From Gammaproteobacteria bacterium (lineage in GTDB: Bacteria > Pseudomonadota > Gammaproteobacteria > SZUA-229), in NCBI GenBank assembly GCA_023136715.1, contig JAGLQT010000006.1, positions 1 to 25,258 on the forward strand: a DNA stretch of 25,258 bases, written 5' to 3'. The position numbers were made by a program, and so were the translations under genes. Below the pieces are notes generated by a model, which saw only the letters and a program-made list of their open reading frames with translations, had not been told where the DNA came from and did no database searches. The first letter of the stretch is position 1. Each line of letters starts with the position of its first letter. Of the stretch, positions 23,698-25,258 are shown in pieces.

Positions 23698-25071
23698 ATG
23701 GCTATTAGCGAAGATATTTTCCGCGCCTACGACATTCGTGGCATTGTTGAAACCGCACTGACACCCGATGCGGTGCGTCAAATTGGTCAGGCTTTTGCCA
23801 CCGAAGCACGCAATCAAAACCAGGACACTGTTGTCATTGGTCGAGATGGTCGCTTATCCAGCCCCATGCTTGCACAGGCGCTCAGTGACGGTTTGCGTGC
23901 CGGTGGTTGCGATGTGGTTGATGTTGGCATGGTGCCGACACCGGTTCTGTATTACGCCACACACAAACTAAAAACTGGCACCGGTATTATGATTACCGGC
24001 AGCCATAATCCACCACAATACAACGGTATAAAAATGATGCTGGATGGTCACACTTTATACGGTGATGGCATCAAAACTTTATATCAGTTAATTGTTGATA
24101 ACAAATTATCAACTGGCGAAGGCGGTTATAGCGAACAAGACGTGCTCGCTGATTATGTTGGACGCATTGCTTCTGATATCAAACTGGCTAAACCCATGCG
24201 TATAGCTGTTGATTGCGGCAACGGTGTAGCCGGTGTTTGTGCGACTGAGCTATTCACCAAGCTTGGCTGTGAAGTCACTGAGTTATTCTGCGATGTTGAT
24301 GGTACTTTCCCTAATCATCACCCCGACCCCTCAAGACCTGAAAATCTCAAAGATATAATGAAAGTCGTCGGTGATAAAAAATTGGATCTCGGCCTGGCTT
24401 TTGATGGTGACGGTGATCGTGTTGGCGTTGTCGATAACAAACAAAATGTTATCTGGGCTGATCGACAAATGATGCTTTACGCGGCTGACGTATTAGAAAG
24501 AAAACCCGGTGCGCAGATTATTTTCGATATTAAATCCAGCACTAATCTTGCAAACGTAATTAAAGAACTTGGTGGCGAACCACTGATGTGGAAAACCGGA
24601 CACTCCTTCATCAAAGCCAAAATGAAAGAAACCGGTGCCGAACTCGCTGGCGAAATGAGCGGCCACATTTTCTTCAAGGAACGCTGGTTCGGTTTTGATG
24701 ACGGCCTTTATAGCGCCGCACGTATGCTGGAAATACTCAGCAAACGTGACGAAATTGCTTCTGAAGTATTTTCTGCTTTACCCGATAGCTGCAACACGCC
24801 TGAACTTCAAATCCAGTTTGAAGAAGGCGAGCATTACAAGTTCATGGATAAATTTAAACAGGAAGCAGATTTTTCAGGTGCTGACATTTCAACCATCGAC
24901 GGCATGCGCGTTAATTACGCAGAAGGCTGGGGGCTGATTCGTCCCTCCAACACCACACCTTGTCTGGTGCTGCGCTTTGAGGCGAATACCGAAGCCATGT
25001 TAGAAGAAATTCAAAATACTTTCAGGCAACAACTAAAAAAGATGGATAGTTCTCTCGATCTACCTTTTTAA
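23698..25071 (+). CDS. algC: Phosphomannomutase/phosphoglucomutase
   Basis: 457 residues, close to Pseudomonas AlgC (about 460). It interconverts sugar 1- and 6-phosphates, feeding alginate, LPS or other polysaccharides. The phosphoserine loop is TGSHNPPQYNG with S102; the Mg loop is FDGDGDRVG with D236, D238 and D240; the sugar-specificity loop is GEMSGHIFF; the C-terminal phosphate-binding loop is RPSNTTPCLVLRFEA. It starts with ATG 24 nt after dut. argB follows after 97 nt, as in Pseudomonas. Specificity for mannose versus glucose cannot be decided from sequence; AlgC-type enzymes use both. Confidence 0.95.
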   Translation: MAISEDIFRAYDIRGIVETALTPDAVRQIGQAFATEARNQNQDTVVIGRDGRLSSPMLAQALSDGLRAGGCDVVDVGMVPTPVLYYATHKLKTGTGIMITGSHNPPQYNGIKMMLDGHTLYGDGIKTLYQLIVDNKLSTGEGGYSEQDVLADYVGRIASDIKLAKPMRIAVDCGNGVAGVCATELFTKLGCEVTELFCDVDGTFPNHHPDPSRPENLKDIMKVVGDKKLDLGLAFDGDGDRVGVVDNKQNVIWADRQMMLYAADVLERKPGAQIIFDIKSSTNLANVIKELGGEPLMWKTGHSFIKAKMKETGAELAGEMSGHIFFKERWFGFDDGLYSAARMLEILSKRDEIASEVFSALPDSCNTPELQIQFEEGEHYKFMDKFKQEADFSGADISTIDGMRVNYAEGWGLIRPSNTTPCLVLRFEANTEAMLEEIQNTFRQQLKKMDSSLDLPF

Positions 25072-25080
25072 GCTTTAAAT

Positions 25081-25125
25081 ATAAATCTGGATTTATGATC
25101 AGGGGCTTCCATCCCTGGTCATGAA
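25081..25125. other. Two overlapping hairpins in the algC-argB gap
   Basis: ATAAAT-CTGG-ATTTAT (25081-25096) is a perfect 6-bp stem. TTTATGATCAGGG (25092-25104) pairs with CCCTGGTCATGAA (25113-25125) through 13 pairs, two of them G-U. The two share 25092-25096, so they cannot form together. No T-run follows, so neither is an obvious terminator. The first also resembles half-sites of an ArgR box (TAAAT-N4-ATTTA against TGAAT-N4-ATTCA), but lacks its conserved G and C. Confidence 0.45.
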
Positions 25126-25168
25126 CAGGCAGAATAAAATAAACTTAATTAATTTCTCAGGAGTTGTT

Positions 25169-25258
25169 GTGGATCAAACCAACGCCAACAATATTGCTCA
25201 TGTTCTATCTGAAGCATTGCCTTATCTTCAGAACCTGAACAATAAAACCATTGTCATC
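25169..25258 (+). CDS. argB: Acetylglutamate kinase, first 30 codons (3' end outside window)
   Basis: The frame from GTG 25169 is open to the window edge and reads VLSEALPYLQNLNNKTIVI, which matches the N-terminus of ArgB just before the KYGGNAM motif. AGGAG lies 5 bases upstream and supports the GTG start. ArgB phosphorylates N-acetylglutamate in arginine synthesis. The position after algC agrees with the Pseudomonas-type order. Only the N-terminus is visible. Confidence 0.85.
   Translation, partial: MDQTNANNIAHVLSEALPYLQNLNNKTIVI

Noticed and set aside
1..25258. CRISPR arrays, insertion sequences, tRNA or rRNA genes
   Set aside because: No regularly spaced direct repeats, transposase frames or recognisable structural RNA sequences were seen.

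Overview
The window reads as chromosomal DNA of a gammaproteobacterium. The evidence is gene content and order: topA-tsaC-hemF and hemB-aroE, comF divergent from bioB-bioF, and coaBC-dut-algC-argB. The last order is the one I know from Pseudomonas-like genomes. Other pointers are an oxygen-dependent coproporphyrinogen oxidase, a HemB without metal-binding cysteines (Pseudomonas type) and three c-di-GMP-type proteins within 10 kb. I cannot name the genus. Genes are densely packed, with several 1-20 nt overlaps. I found no rRNA, tRNA, CRISPR array or insertion sequence.

Layout. 1-2915 (+): the 3' part of topA, then tsaC and hemF. 2930-5515 (-): a large REC-REC-PAS-GGDEF-EAL signalling protein, convergent with hemF. 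5762-7599 (+): hemB and aroE, whose stop and start codons share one base. 7607-9238: an AT-rich accessory stretch with an HNH/zinc-motif protein (-) and a HigB/HigA-like toxin-antitoxin pair (+). The toxin frame is broken at an A7 tract, while the antitoxin is intact and sits behind a near-consensus promoter overlapped by a palindrome. 9342-12621 (-): a degenerate receiver/GGDEF protein and a GAF-GGDEF-EAL protein, separated by a 379-base gap with hairpins. 12729-13256 (-): a gamma-carbonic-anhydrase-like protein. 13326-15367 (+): ubiA with an unusual N-terminal extension of about 135 residues, overlapping a secreted alpha/beta-hydrolase (DUF3530-like). 15380-16114 (-): comF. 16188-19375 (+): bioB, bioF and a PfkB-family (adenosine-type) kinase. 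19396-20804 (-): the fetA/fetB iron-export ABC pair. 20854-21225 (+): a small exported LysM/FimV-like protein. 21232-21903 (-): radC. 21999 to the end (+): coaBC, dut, algC and the first 30 codons of argB.

How the genes fit together. Most of the window is housekeeping: haem (hemB, hemF), biotin (bioB, bioF), CoA, ubiquinone, the shikimate pathway, dUTP clean-up, sugar phosphates for exopolysaccharide or LPS, tRNA t6A modification and DNA topology. The variable part is about 7.6-12.7 kb: an HNH protein, a decaying toxin-antitoxin module and two c-di-GMP proteins, all visibly AT-richer than the flanks. A third c-di-GMP protein sits between hemF and hemB-aroE, where many relatives have hemF next to aroE.

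I see no clearly new multi-gene system. The most unusual items are the long UbiA extension, the broken toxin behind a possibly leaderless promoter, the stand-alone HNH/zinc-motif protein, and a receiver-GGDEF protein that has lost both its phosphorylation pocket and its cyclase motif. All function calls rest on recalled family motifs, not database searches.
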